This document shows positions 7,815 through 15,855 of a stretch of DNA of 54,874 bases, in pieces. Position numbers and translations under genes: made by a program. Each line of letters begins with the position of its first letter. Within the stretch, counting starts at the first letter, position 1. Below the pieces are notes generated by a model that saw only the letters and a program-made list of their open reading frames with translations, did no database searches and was not told the DNA's origin. The DNA comes from an uncultured Phascolarctobacterium sp. (GTDB lineage: Bacteria; Bacillota; Negativicutes; Acidaminococcales; Acidaminococcaceae): NCBI GenBank assembly GCA_900551745.1, contig URXA01000007.1:1-54874 (forward strand), read 5' to 3'.

Positions 7815-9605
7815 TTAACCCTTAGTAATGGCCTTAAACGGACAAGCCGCCATGCAGGCACCGCATTTTATACATTTAGTTACATCAATAACATGTTTCT
7901 TTTTCACTTCTCCGGAAATTGCATTAACCGGACACTGGCGTGCACATAATCCACAGCCTTTGCATGCATCAGTGATTTCATAATTGGCAAGCTTTTCACA
8001 GGCACCGGCAGGGCAGCGTTTTTCTTTGATATGAGCTTCATATTCATGACGGAAATATTTTAAAGTACTCAATACAGGATTAGGAGCAGTTTGCCCCAAT
8101 CCACATAAAGCAGTCTCCTTAATATTTCTGGCCAGTTCTTCCAACAGCTCTATGTCGCCTTCTCTACCCTGACCTTCAGTAATACGTGTCAGGACTTCAA
8201 GCATACGCTTGGTCCCCTCACGACAGGGAGTACATTTGCCACAGGATTCAGACTGAGTAAAATTCAGGAAAAATTTTGCTACATCAACCATGCAGGTATC
8301 TTCATCCATAACTACCAATCCACCAGAACCCATCATAGCACCCGCCGCTGTTAACGAATCATAGTCTATAGACAGATCAAGCATTGATTCAGGCAGGCAG
8401 CCGCCAGACGGACCGCCTATTTGAACCGCTTTAAATTTCTTACCACCATTGATACCACCGCCGATATCATAAATAATTTCGCGCATAGTAATACCCATAG
8501 GAACTTCGGCCAGACCTGTATTATTTATTTTACCAGTGAGCGCAAATACTTTAGTTCCTTTTGACTTTTCAGTACCAAAACCGGCGTACCAGTCAGCTCC
8601 ATTAGTGATAATAGAAGCTACATTACCAAAAGTTTCAACATTATTGATATTAGTAGGTTTTCCCCAAAGTCCGGCAACTGCCGGGAATGGAGGTCTTGGA
8701 CGCGGCATACCGCGTTTCCCTTCTATCGACGCCATCAATGCAGTTTCTTCACCGCAAACGAACGCACCGGCACCTTCCTTAATATGCAGTTTAAAGCTGA
8801 ACCCGGAACCAAAAATATTTTCGCCTAACAGACCCATAGCTTCAGCCTGTTCAATAGCTATACGCAGGCGTTTAATAGCCAGCGGATATTCAGCACGCAC
8901 ATAAATATAGCCTTCATCTGCTCCTATAGCATAACCGCAGACAGCCATACCTTCTAAGATCTTATGCGGATCGCCTTCTAAAACGCTCCTGTCCATAAAT
9001 GCGCCGGGGTCTCCTTCATCTGCATTACAGATGACATATTTTTTATCACTTACAGACGCTTTGGCAAACTGCCATTTCATTCCTGTAGGGAAACCGCCGC
9101 CGCCGCGTCCACGCAGGCCTGATTTTTTTACTTCTTCTATAACATCTTCCGGGCTCATGGTAGTTACAGCTTTAGCTAAAGCTTCATAACCGCCTACAGC
9201 AATATATTCTTCAATTTGTTCAGGATTGATAGCACCGCAGTTTTCCAAAACTAACCGATGCTGTTTTTTATAAAAATTGATTTCCGAATAGTTGGGTATA
9301 CTTTCATGAGTAAGCGGTTCATGATAAAGTAAACGTTCAACAATACGGCCTTTAAATAAATGACTTTCAACTATTTCTTCTACATCCTCAGCTTTTACCT
9401 GGCAATAAAAAGTACCTTCAGGATACACTATAACCAGCGGACCATGTTCACAGAAACCGTGGCAGCCAGTCTCTACTACCATGACCTCGTCGCTCAGTCC
9501 TTTAGCCTCAATAGCCCGGCTGAAAGCAAGCTGTACTTCCTTTGAACCGGCAGATTTACATCCTGTTCCTCCGCAAATCAGGACGTGTGCTCTAATGTGC
9601 TGCAT
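7815..9605 (-). CDS. hydB: NADH/FMN-binding hydrogenase subunit (HydB/HndC, NuoF-like)
   Basis: 596 aa diaphorase subunit passing electrons between NAD(P)H and the hydrogenase. An N-terminal thioredoxin-like [2Fe-2S] domain is followed by a NuoF core with the FMN/NADH motif GRGGGGFPTGMKW, GEETALM and SESCGKCTPCREG for a [4Fe-4S] cluster. Two C-terminal [4Fe-4S] motifs follow (CKGCGLCARQCP, CIKCGACMAACP). The start was set at 9605 (MQHIRAH), because TTGGAGGG upstream is the ribosome binding site rather than coding sequence. The fusion of [2Fe-2S], NuoF and ferredoxin domains is standard for HydB of trimeric or tetrameric [FeFe] hydrogenases. Confidence 0.95.
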   Translation of the reverse strand: MQHIRAHVLICGGTGCKSAGSKEVQLAFSRAIEAKGLSDEVMVVETGCHGFCEHGPLVIVYPEGTFYCQVKAEDVEEIVESHLFKGRIVERLLYHEPLTHESIPNYSEINFYKKQHRLVLENCGAINPEQIEEYIAVGGYEALAKAVTTMSPEDVIEEVKKSGLRGRGGGGFPTGMKWQFAKASVSDKKYVICNADEGDPGAFMDRSVLEGDPHKILEGMAVCGYAIGADEGYIYVRAEYPLAIKRLRIAIEQAEAMGLLGENIFGSGFSFKLHIKEGAGAFVCGEETALMASIEGKRGMPRPRPPFPAVAGLWGKPTNINNVETFGNVASIITNGADWYAGFGTEKSKGTKVFALTGKINNTGLAEVPMGITMREIIYDIGGGINGGKKFKAVQIGGPSGGCLPESMLDLSIDYDSLTAAGAMMGSGGLVVMDEDTCMVDVAKFFLNFTQSESCGKCTPCREGTKRMLEVLTRITEGQGREGDIELLEELARNIKETALCGLGQTAPNPVLSTLKYFRHEYEAHIKEKRCPAGACEKLANYEITDACKGCGLCARQCPVNAISGEVKKKHVIDVTKCIKCGACMAACPFKAITKG

Positions 9606-9631
9606 ATGATTTCCCTCCAAATCTTATCAAA

Positions 9632-10000
9632 TCAGTCTTGCATAATTTTGCCTACAACCATTTCTTCAACAATACGGCCATTGACAACATGTTCTGCAAT
9701 GATCTTTTTCACGTCCTCAGGTTTTACTTTACCATAAGTAATACGCGGTTCTCCGGGACGAACAATGTCTACCAGGACCTCTTTTTCACACATACCAATA
9801 CAGCCCGTCTGCTGTACCTGGACATCGTTAAGTTTACGCACAGCAAGCTCATTCAAAACGGCCGCCATCACTTCGCGTGCACCTGCAGCGATACCACATG
9901 TACCCATACCGATGATTATTTTAGTGCCATCATTCTGACGGACTTTCATATCTGCCTTTAGTTTTTCACGTAGGGCCTTCAAATCTTCCAACGTTTTCAT
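9632..10000 (-). CDS. hndB: [2Fe-2S] hydrogenase subunit HndB-like
   Basis: 122 aa thioredoxin-like [2Fe-2S] ferredoxin domain with cysteines in GMGTCGIAAGA and QTGCIGMCEKE, matching the NADP-reducing hydrogenase subunit HndB. It probably relays electrons between the HndA and HydB subunits. An AGGAGGTATAAA leader precedes the ATG, and the upstream ATPase gene ends one base before it, so translation is likely coupled. Confidence 0.88.
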   Translation of the reverse strand: MKTLEDLKALREKLKADMKVRQNDGTKIIIGMGTCGIAAGAREVMAAVLNELAVRKLNDVQVQQTGCIGMCEKEVLVDIVRPGEPRITYGKVKPEDVKKIIAEHVVNGRIVEEMVVGKIMQD

Positions 10001-10001
10001 T

Positions 10002-10556
10002 TTATACCTCCTGCTTACACCGCAACTGCGATATTTCCTGCTTTAAATATTCTTCAAGCCATGTATAAACCTCAGGTCTGGTAAAGTCAGCTTCATCGCC
10101 AAGGATAGATCTTATAACCCTTGTATCAATATCAAATCCTGATGTGCCTATCTTATAGATAAACTTCAGTTCCAGATACGGCGTGCCCACCAGCAGCACT
10201 TTAATACTTGATACAATATCACCCAAAGGCGGGCGGTCAATATTATCCTTTGCAAAAGCAGCTTCTACGACAGTGCCTTCACCCTTACGAGATTGGATCG
10301 ACAAATGTCCTCCGCATTGTTTAGTGACCATGTCCATAAACGGTATTCCCATACCCACTTTGCGTGTAGTCCGCGTAGTCACAAAGGGATCACGAATCTT
10401 CTGCACCATTTCATCACTCATGCCATGTCCGTCATCGCTGATACGAAAAACAAAGAATCCATTTTCATTCTCATTTATTTCTATTATTATATTATGGGCC
10501 CCTGCCTCTATGGAATTCTGCGCTAAATCAAGGATATGCAAAGACAATTCACGCAT
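10002..10556 (-). CDS. HATPase-domain ATP-binding protein in the hydrogenase operon
   Basis: 184 aa with a GHKL (histidine-kinase-type) ATPase fold. The N-box is LHILDLAQNSIEAGA, followed by DDGHGM and MGIPFM glycine-rich loops. There is no dimerisation/phospho-His domain or sensor domain, so it is not a complete sensor kinase. Proteins of this kind recur between hndA and hndB genes in [FeFe] hydrogenase operons. A role in assembly or regulation is inferred; the substrate is unknown. It follows hndA by 5 bases. Confidence 0.75.
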   Translation of the reverse strand: MRELSLHILDLAQNSIEAGAHNIIIEINENENGFFVFRISDDGHGMSDEMVQKIRDPFVTTRTTRKVGMGIPFMDMVTKQCGGHLSIQSRKGEGTVVEAAFAKDNIDRPPLGDIVSSIKVLLVGTPYLELKFIYKIGTSGFDIDTRVIRSILGDEADFTRPEVYTWLEEYLKQEISQLRCKQEV

Positions 10557-10561
10557 GATTG

Positions 10562-11059
10562 TTATTGATATTTCGCCAAAATAGCCGATAGCTTATCCGG
10601 GGTCAAACGTCCATGAGTATCTTCATTAACCTGCATAACCGGTGCTAAACCACAAGCGCCGATGCAGGCAACCGTCTCCAGAGTAAACCGCAGATCTTCC
10701 GTAGTGTGTCCGGCCTTAATGCCAAGCTCTTTTTCAATAGTCTGTAAAATCACCTTACCGCCACGTACATGGCAGGCAGTTCCCTGACAAACACGGATAA
10801 TATTGCGCCCGCGCGGATTAAGGTGAAACTGGGAATAAAAAGTAACAACACCATAAATTTGAGCAATGGGTGTTCCTGTACTGGCAGCAATGTACTCTAA
10901 AGCATCTTTAGGCAAATAATTGTACAGTGCCTGTACTTCCTGCAAAATCGGGATCAACGATCCTTTTTTTCCCTGATATTTAGTCAGAATAGCATCAATC
11001 TGTACCTTTTCAGGATTTTCTCCGCCGCAGCAACTGCATTTTTTGTCAACCATATTCAT
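10562..11059 (-). CDS. hndA: NuoE-like [2Fe-2S] hydrogenase subunit (HydC/HndA)
   Basis: 165 aa subunit with the NuoE/24-kDa thioredoxin-like fold. Four conserved cysteines lie in CQGTACHVRGG and VACIGACGLAP and bind one [2Fe-2S] cluster. It is the first gene of the catalytic hydrogenase operon and has its own promoter and inverted repeat upstream. The start at 11059 has GGAGAG 8 bases before it. A Cys-rich N-terminus (KCSCCGG) is a minor extra feature. Confidence 0.93.
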   Translation of the reverse strand: MNMVDKKCSCCGGENPEKVQIDAILTKYQGKKGSLIPILQEVQALYNYLPKDALEYIAASTGTPIAQIYGVVTFYSQFHLNPRGRNIIRVCQGTACHVRGGKVILQTIEKELGIKAGHTTEDLRFTLETVACIGACGLAPVMQVNEDTHGRLTPDKLSAILAKYQ

Positions 11060-11100
11060 AGTACACTCTCCATTTCCCTAAACTTTAATGTACGAATACT

Positions 11101-11129
11101 ACTATAGCAAAAAAAACATATATAATCAA
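11101..11129 (-). promoter_or_regulatory. Promoter of the catalytic hydrogenase genes
   Basis: Minus-strand -35 TTGATT (11129-11124) and -10 TATAGT (11106-11101) are separated by exactly 17 bases, placing transcription about 35 bases ahead of the hndA start. This gives hndA through hydA a promoter separate from the regulatory genes upstream. Confidence 0.7.
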
Positions 11130-11161
11130 CACTATTTATCATTTTTCAGGATGAATAGTGT
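11129..11161. promoter_or_regulatory. 12-bp inverted repeat abutting the hndA promoter
   Basis: ACACTATTTATC (11129-11140) and GATGAATAGTGT (11150-11161) pair over 12 positions with one G-U or mismatch, on a 9-base centre. One arm touches the -35. This suggests an activator or repressor site. It does not match the Rex consensus. A hairpin ending the upstream PHP gene is possible, but the nearest U-run is about 12 bases further on. Confidence 0.55.
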
Positions 11162-11183
11162 ATACTTTATACTTTTAGTGTAA

Positions 11184-11954
11184 CTAATATTTAAGGTCAT
11201 TAATAAAATAACCCGGAAGCCAACTGCGCCCCTCTTTTCCTGCAAGTGCAAGTTTTAATTCTGAAATAGTTGCCTCTTGAATAGTAATTTTATTCTTAGG
11301 CCCTTCTAAAAATTCAAGCATTCTGTGAGCATCAGAATTAGTAACATAAGGCAGATTTCCCGATAATTTTTTTAATCTGAGCTGCGTCAGCTCTGCTAAA
11401 CTGTTCCGGCTTATCTCTACTCCTTCCAAGCCCATATCTCCAGGAATAAATCCCAGCTGTACCAGCAAACTATACGCAGGTCTATCTATATGGGCAGCTA
11501 AACACAGCCCGCCAATTTCATTTACTTTTCGTACAACCTCCTGCGCAGATAGCTGCAATGGTCCTAAAAGCATTCTTTCTTCTTCTGCAACAAAATTATC
11601 ATCATCATCAACGACAAATTGCGCTCCAAACCGCTCAGGAATATTTTTAAGCCCGCGCATTGAAAAATCCACTATTTTCTGCCACCGCCGCAGCTGTTTC
11701 AGATTATCAAACAGAACAACTATATGCGCTTCTTCCCTACATTCCACTTCCATTCCCGGGAACACCTTAATACCATAACGTTCGCCAGCCTGAACTGCTG
11801 CCACAGCATTAGCCGAAGCATTATGGTCAGTAACCGCCAGCAGCTGTATACCATATTCAGCAGCCTGCATCACTATATGATGCGGCGTCATTTCAATTTC
11901 AGCACAGGGGGAAAGTAATGTATGGATATGAAAATCTCCGATAACGGTTTTCAT
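11184..11954 (-). CDS. PHP-domain phosphoesterase
   Basis: 256 aa PHP-family metal-dependent phosphoesterase. The N-terminal DFHIHTLLSPCAE, the AVTDHNAS block and a late NSDAHRM motif provide the expected His/Asp metal ligands. The start overlaps the preceding DRTGG gene by four bases (ATGA), so the two are translationally coupled. PHP genes are recurrent partners of HydS-like hydrogenases and DRTGG proteins. A role in a hydrogenase-linked phospho-signalling pathway is inferred; the substrate is unknown. Confidence 0.82.
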   Translation of the reverse strand: MKTVIGDFHIHTLLSPCAEIEMTPHHIVMQAAEYGIQLLAVTDHNASANAVAAVQAGERYGIKVFPGMEVECREEAHIVVLFDNLKQLRRWQKIVDFSMRGLKNIPERFGAQFVVDDDDNFVAEEERMLLGPLQLSAQEVVRKVNEIGGLCLAAHIDRPAYSLLVQLGFIPGDMGLEGVEISRNSLAELTQLRLKKLSGNLPYVTNSDAHRMLEFLEGPKNKITIQEATISELKLALAGKEGRSWLPGYFINDLKY

Positions 11955-12295
11955 TTTACATTCCTGATACCAAGTTCATAAAGCTTTCCAATGACATCAT
12001 AAGCAGGTAAAGATGTAGCCAGTATCAAAACGTCGTTCTGTCCTGCTTTTTTCAAGGTATCCTCTTCTATAGGCGCATCACCGGCCACAATAACTGCGGA
12101 CAGACCGATCAAAGAAGCTACTGCCGCTATATTCTGATGCCCCTGCATTGTCACCCAAATCATACCGGGAGCCGCCTGACCCATAACATTACTCAAAAGA
12201 TCAGAGGCATAGCCACCAATAACATCTACATCTACCGGAACCTCATGTGTCATCAGCTTTAGCCCTAAAATTTCAATAACTTCACGTACTTGCAT
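11951..12295 (-). CDS. DRTGG-domain protein (second of two)
   Basis: About 114 aa with the DRTGG fold seen in regulators related to phosphotransacetylase and HPr-kinase N-terminal regions; motifs include GGYASDLLSNVMGQA and AAVASLIGLSAVIV. I place the start at 12295 (MQVREVIEILG), where GGGAGG lies upstream and the gene overlaps the end of the HydS-like gene by 14 bases. The open frame upstream of that is the other gene read out of frame. Likely a ligand-binding regulator; the ligand is unknown. Confidence 0.75.
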   Translation of the reverse strand: MQVREVIEILGLKLMTHEVPVDVDVIGGYASDLLSNVMGQAAPGMIWVTMQGHQNIAAVASLIGLSAVIVAGDAPIEEDTLKKAGQNDVLILATSLPAYDVIGKLYELGIRNVK

Positions 12296-13661
12296 CACTT
12301 TCACCATCCTCCCGCAGTTCTTCTTCCGGCTCACTGGCGATAGGTATCTGCTTTGCCAGTTCAAGCATACCATGTGCCAGACGTTTTACACTGCTCCTTA
12401 ATTTAAAAATACAGTCGATTTCATTGGCTTTACCCTGAACGATATCTTCCGCCAGGCATTGACAGCTCGGTGCTCCGCAGGCTCCGCAATCTAATCCCGG
12501 CAAAGATCTGAGCACTTCTTCCATCTGTTCAAATTTTTTCATGGCCTCCAAAATATCGTCATCTAATTGCATCATCGGCCGCGGAATTAATTTTTTTACA
12601 TAGGAAGCCGATTTTGGGAAATCCTCACATATCATGCTCTGCGCCATGGTAGCCAGACGGTCATCCGGTTCATTCTGCCGCATAATACTCAGTCTTAGTT
12701 TCAAATTTTTCTCAGCAACAAATTTGTTCTCAGCAGTCAAAGGTCCGCCAATGCAGCCACCACTGCAGGCAGAGCACTCTACATAATCGACATCACGCAT
12801 CTTATTCAGGGAAATCTGCTCCAGCACCTCGTACACGTCATTAATACCGTGTACAGCCAGACCGTTTTCAATACCAGCTGCTTCCAATTCCCCACCATAA
12901 CTGCCCCAACTCATACCATAAGAAGATCCCGCAGTTACTTTTTTCTCCGGCTTAATCTCTCCGCCCATGGTTTTTAATATTTTTCCATAAATCTCTGAAA
13001 TACTCAAACTGCCGTTGATTTGCGTATGCCGAACATCAACGGACTGCCTGATATTAGCATTTTTTGAAGGGCAAGGCGCAATAAACCAGACACCTATTTC
13101 TTCAGACTTTAAGCCTGTACGCTGCATAACTTCATTTTTCACGTAAATAGCCGCAGCTTCTGTCGGCGGAAGTACAGGCACTACCTGTTTGATGAGTTCC
13201 GGAAATTTGACCTGAATCAGCCTTAAAACCGCCGGACAAGTGCAGGAAATCAAAGGTTTTCTGCCACCATTATAATTTTTCAGGTAAGCAGCTATTTCCA
13301 AAGAAATATATTCAGAAGCTACTGCTACATCAAAAATTTCATCAAACCCAAGTCTATGTAGCCCTTCCCAAATCGCCGCCGCACTTATTTCAGGCGGAAA
13401 CTGCGCATATAAAGAAGGCGGAGGCAAAGCGATATTATATTTAAATTGTTCAGTTTCTTCCAGTTTATCCGTTTCAGCCACAATAGCATGATAACCACAA
13501 CGCCGTAAACACTCGCCACAGTCAATACAACGTGCTTCTATAAGTTCTGCTTTACCATTGCGGACACGAATGGCCTCGGTCGGACAAGCTTTAACGCACG
13601 TTACACAGCCTTGGCATTGAGACCGTAAAAGGCGTATGGAATGAAAATACCCTCCAGCCAT
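12282..13661 (-). CDS. HydS-like divergent [FeFe] hydrogenase, probably sensory
   Basis: 459 aa with two N-terminal [4Fe-4S] motifs (CQGCVTCVKACP, CIDCGECLRRCG) and a divergent H-cluster domain: ISCTCPAV, APCPSKNANI and CSACSGGCIGGPL replace the standard TSCCP, MPCTxK and MACxGGC blocks. A C-terminal FeS domain follows (LPGLDCGACGAPSCQCLAE, like RnfB). Cluster-binding cysteines remain but the residues around the active site differ. This is the pattern of putative sensory, low-activity [FeFe] hydrogenases (HydS-type). The start at 13661 follows AGGGGTG. It sits among RsbW-like, DRTGG and PHP genes, supporting a regulatory rather than catalytic role. Confidence 0.82.
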   Translation of the reverse strand: MAGGYFHSIRLLRSQCQGCVTCVKACPTEAIRVRNGKAELIEARCIDCGECLRRCGYHAIVAETDKLEETEQFKYNIALPPPSLYAQFPPEISAAAIWEGLHRLGFDEIFDVAVASEYISLEIAAYLKNYNGGRKPLISCTCPAVLRLIQVKFPELIKQVVPVLPPTEAAAIYVKNEVMQRTGLKSEEIGVWFIAPCPSKNANIRQSVDVRHTQINGSLSISEIYGKILKTMGGEIKPEKKVTAGSSYGMSWGSYGGELEAAGIENGLAVHGINDVYEVLEQISLNKMRDVDYVECSACSGGCIGGPLTAENKFVAEKNLKLRLSIMRQNEPDDRLATMAQSMICEDFPKSASYVKKLIPRPMMQLDDDILEAMKKFEQMEEVLRSLPGLDCGACGAPSCQCLAEDIVQGKANEIDCIFKLRSSVKRLAHGMLELAKQIPIASEPEEELREDGESDAST

Positions 13662-13674
13662 CGTATCACCCCTC

Positions 13675-14118
13675 TTATAAGTCTTCACTGATATGTTTGA
13701 ATTTCATCTTTATATTAGTCCCGGAACCAACTGTTGATTGGATATCAAAATCATCTGAACATTTCATCATATTCGGCAGACCCATGCCGGCGCCAAAGCC
13801 CATTTGTCTTACATGGTCCGGTGCTGTAGACCAGCCTTCCTGCATTGCCAGTTTGATGTCAGGGATTCCCGGGCCCTGATCCGCAATATATACAACCGTT
13901 TCTTCAGGAAAAATTTCAGCATCAACCTGGCCGCCGCCGGCATGGATTATTACATTCATCTCAGCTTCGTAGGTCCCAATTGCAATACGCCTGATTATAT
14001 CTGCCGGTACGCCTATTTTCTGCAGTAAACGCTTTAACCCGGCAGAAGCTTCACCAGCCCTATCAAAATCATCACCGGCAACATCATAATGTATTTTCAC
14101 TGATTTAGAATCACTCAT
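13675..14118 (-). CDS. RsbW-like ATP-binding regulatory protein
   Basis: 147 aa GHKL-type ATPase of the anti-sigma-factor/serine kinase group. The N-box region reads GTYEAEMNVIIHAGG, with ADQGPGIPD and MGFGAGMGLPNMMK as the ATP-lid glycine loops. It overlaps the preceding DRTGG gene by ATGA and ends 13 bases before the HydS-like gene. The combination suggests a serine-kinase or switch partner in a redox or H2-responsive pathway. Its targets are not visible here. Confidence 0.78.
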   Translation of the reverse strand: MSDSKSVKIHYDVAGDDFDRAGEASAGLKRLLQKIGVPADIIRRIAIGTYEAEMNVIIHAGGGQVDAEIFPEETVVYIADQGPGIPDIKLAMQEGWSTAPDHVRQMGFGAGMGLPNMMKCSDDFDIQSTVGSGTNIKMKFKHISEDL

Positions 14119-14477
14119 CGCTCTTCCGCCTTTCTGGAACAGCCTCTCAAGCCATTGCTGTAAAGAATTCCGCAGGCTTCAAACAACGTATATTCTGTCG
14201 ACATGATCGGGAGCTTGTTTTGGGCAGCTTCTTTCAGCATATCTTCTCCGGGCAGCTTGCCTCTTACAAGAATCACACCGCATAAATCAGTCATATCCGC
14301 TGTTCTTATAACCTGCATATTAGCCAATCCTGTACAAAGCAGAGTTTTACATTTGGTAAAGGCTAAAACATCACTCATAAGGTCGGACCCGCAGCAGGTT
14401 TCAACCTGCCGACCAAGATATTCTTCACCTACGCAGATTTTAGCGTCCAAAAGTTTTTGCACGTCATTTAAATTCAT
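14115..14477 (-). CDS. DRTGG-domain protein (first of two)
   Basis: About 120 aa. The start at 14477 (MNLNDVQKLLD) has AGGGGG six bases upstream; the 17 in-frame codons before it lack a site. It contains LGRQVETCCGSDLMSDVLAF and a GVILVRGKLP strand typical of DRTGG domains. It is the first gene of the regulatory half of the hydrogenase cluster and is related in fold to the 114-aa protein three genes on. Two cysteines in tandem (TCC) are a point of interest for redox or metal sensing, but that is speculation. Confidence 0.75.
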   Translation of the reverse strand: MNLNDVQKLLDAKICVGEEYLGRQVETCCGSDLMSDVLAFTKCKTLLCTGLANMQVIRTADMTDLCGVILVRGKLPGEDMLKEAAQNKLPIMSTEYTLFEACGILYSNGLRGCSRKAEER

Positions 14478-14513
14478 TCCGTTCCCCCTACGATTCCATA
14501 TTTCCCTAAATTT

Positions 14514-14542
14514 ATTGTAACTTGCCAACTTTTTCCTGTAAA
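14514..14542 (-). promoter_or_regulatory. Promoter of the hydrogenase regulatory genes
   Basis: Minus-strand TTTACA (14542-14537), a 17-base spacer and TACAAT (14519-14514), about 35 bases before the first DRTGG gene. Confidence 0.6.
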
Positions 14543-14568
14543 GCTAAATCTAAATCTTCTTCTTATGG

Positions 14569-15855
14569 TTATGCTTTTGTTAATTTTTTGTTAAATTCTG
14601 AACAGACCATTATTAAAATTGCAAAAAGCCAAAACAAAAGCCCCATTTGCATATTAAAATAAACATGGTCAGTCAAACCGCCCACAAAAATACCTGCAGC
14701 CGCCATTAAATAACCTCTGCCAAACCCCTGAAGCCACCTGCTTTTACCAAAGCGAGCCAGTTCAGCAGCTTTCCAGATGACACAAAACCATAAAAGCAAG
14801 AATACTACCAAGCCCTGCCAACCAAGTTCTGCTGTGATATTCAGTAATAAATTGTGACAATGATACATAATGACATCAGGATTGTTAAGATAAAAATCAT
14901 ATTCCGGATAAATAAACTGATATCCGTACCAGCCAACGCCCCACGGATGCTCTTCAATAATAAATAAAGTGCTTTCCAGATAAGCAAATCTAAGAGCAAC
15001 AGAAGTATCCTCTGTCCCGAAAATAGAAATTATTCTATGCCATACCGCGCCGCGGGCAAACCACATCCCCAAAATACAAACTCCTATAAGAGGCAATAAC
15101 GCCCGACGGCAAAAGCATATACAAAACAGCAATAACCCAACAGCTAAAGCGACCCAATTCCCACGTGAATATGTGTAAAGCAAACAAAGCCCGGCTATTA
15201 AAATGCCGCCGCCAAATACCAGGCGCAGCATTTTTTCTTTACTTGTACTAAGCAAGCCTGTCATCAATGCAATAACCAGTACCAGATATCCGCCCAAAAT
15301 ATTCGGATTGACCAAAGTGGAAATAACACGTGTTTTCAATTCCGGAAAGGCATCATTATCAACCCAGGCCTCAGTAGGCACAACACCGGTAAAATGCTGC
15401 ACAATGCCGTATCCCGCAACAAACAAGGACATTCCCAAAAACACACTTATTATTTGCAGCGGCCGGGGCCACTTCTGCCACTGACGGAAATCCAAGTCAC
15501 CAACTGCAGATGTTTTTTTATCAACAGCATAATGCAATAGCAGCCAGACCAATAGAGCGTACTGACCGACAACATAAATAAAATTGTAAGCAGACAGTAC
15601 CTCATCAGCTGAATTATGCAGAGACCAATAACCAAGTAAGAGCAGTAACCATAACAAAATCTGTACAAAACGCGGTAAAACAGGCATCCTTTTTTCATGT
15701 CGCCGCAAAAACGCAACAATAAAACCGCTGATACCAGTAATTGCCACCATTGCTGCCGAAACTTCCTGCTGCAGCGGTATAACAGCTATTGTAGCCAGCA
15801 ACAGCCAATATACATATTTTTCCAAATTGGCATATTTTACAGCCGCAGCAGTCAT
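14569..15855 (-). CDS. O-antigen ligase/polymerase-like membrane protein
   Basis: 428 aa polytopic membrane protein with about ten hydrophobic segments and the Wzy/WaaL-type periplasmic loop (WGVGWYGYQFIYPEYDFY, then YHCHNLLLNITAELG, the usual H-N-x-hydrophobic region). Such proteins join or polymerise surface glycans, which fits a cell with an outer membrane. The ATG at 15855 overlaps the folC stop as TGATG, so the gene is translationally coupled to folC. A GTG three codons earlier is possible. The glycan substrate is unknown. Confidence 0.8.
   Translation of the reverse strand: MTAAAVKYANLEKYVYWLLLATIAVIPLQQEVSAAMVAITGISGFIVAFLRRHEKRMPVLPRFVQILLWLLLLLGYWSLHNSADEVLSAYNFIYVVGQYALLVWLLLHYAVDKKTSAVGDLDFRQWQKWPRPLQIISVFLGMSLFVAGYGIVQHFTGVVPTEAWVDNDAFPELKTRVISTLVNPNILGGYLVLVIALMTGLLSTSKEKMLRLVFGGGILIAGLCLLYTYSRGNWVALAVGLLLFCICFCRRALLPLIGVCILGMWFARGAVWHRIISIFGTEDTSVALRFAYLESTLFIIEEHPWGVGWYGYQFIYPEYDFYLNNPDVIMYHCHNLLLNITAELGWQGLVVFLLLWFCVIWKAAELARFGKSRWLQGFGRGYLMAAAGIFVGGLTDHVYFNMQMGLLFWLFAILIMVCSEFNKKLTKA

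Noticed and set aside
11129..11161. Rex (redox) operator at the hydrogenase promoter
   Set aside because: The arms do not match TTGTGAA-N4-TTCACAA or close variants.
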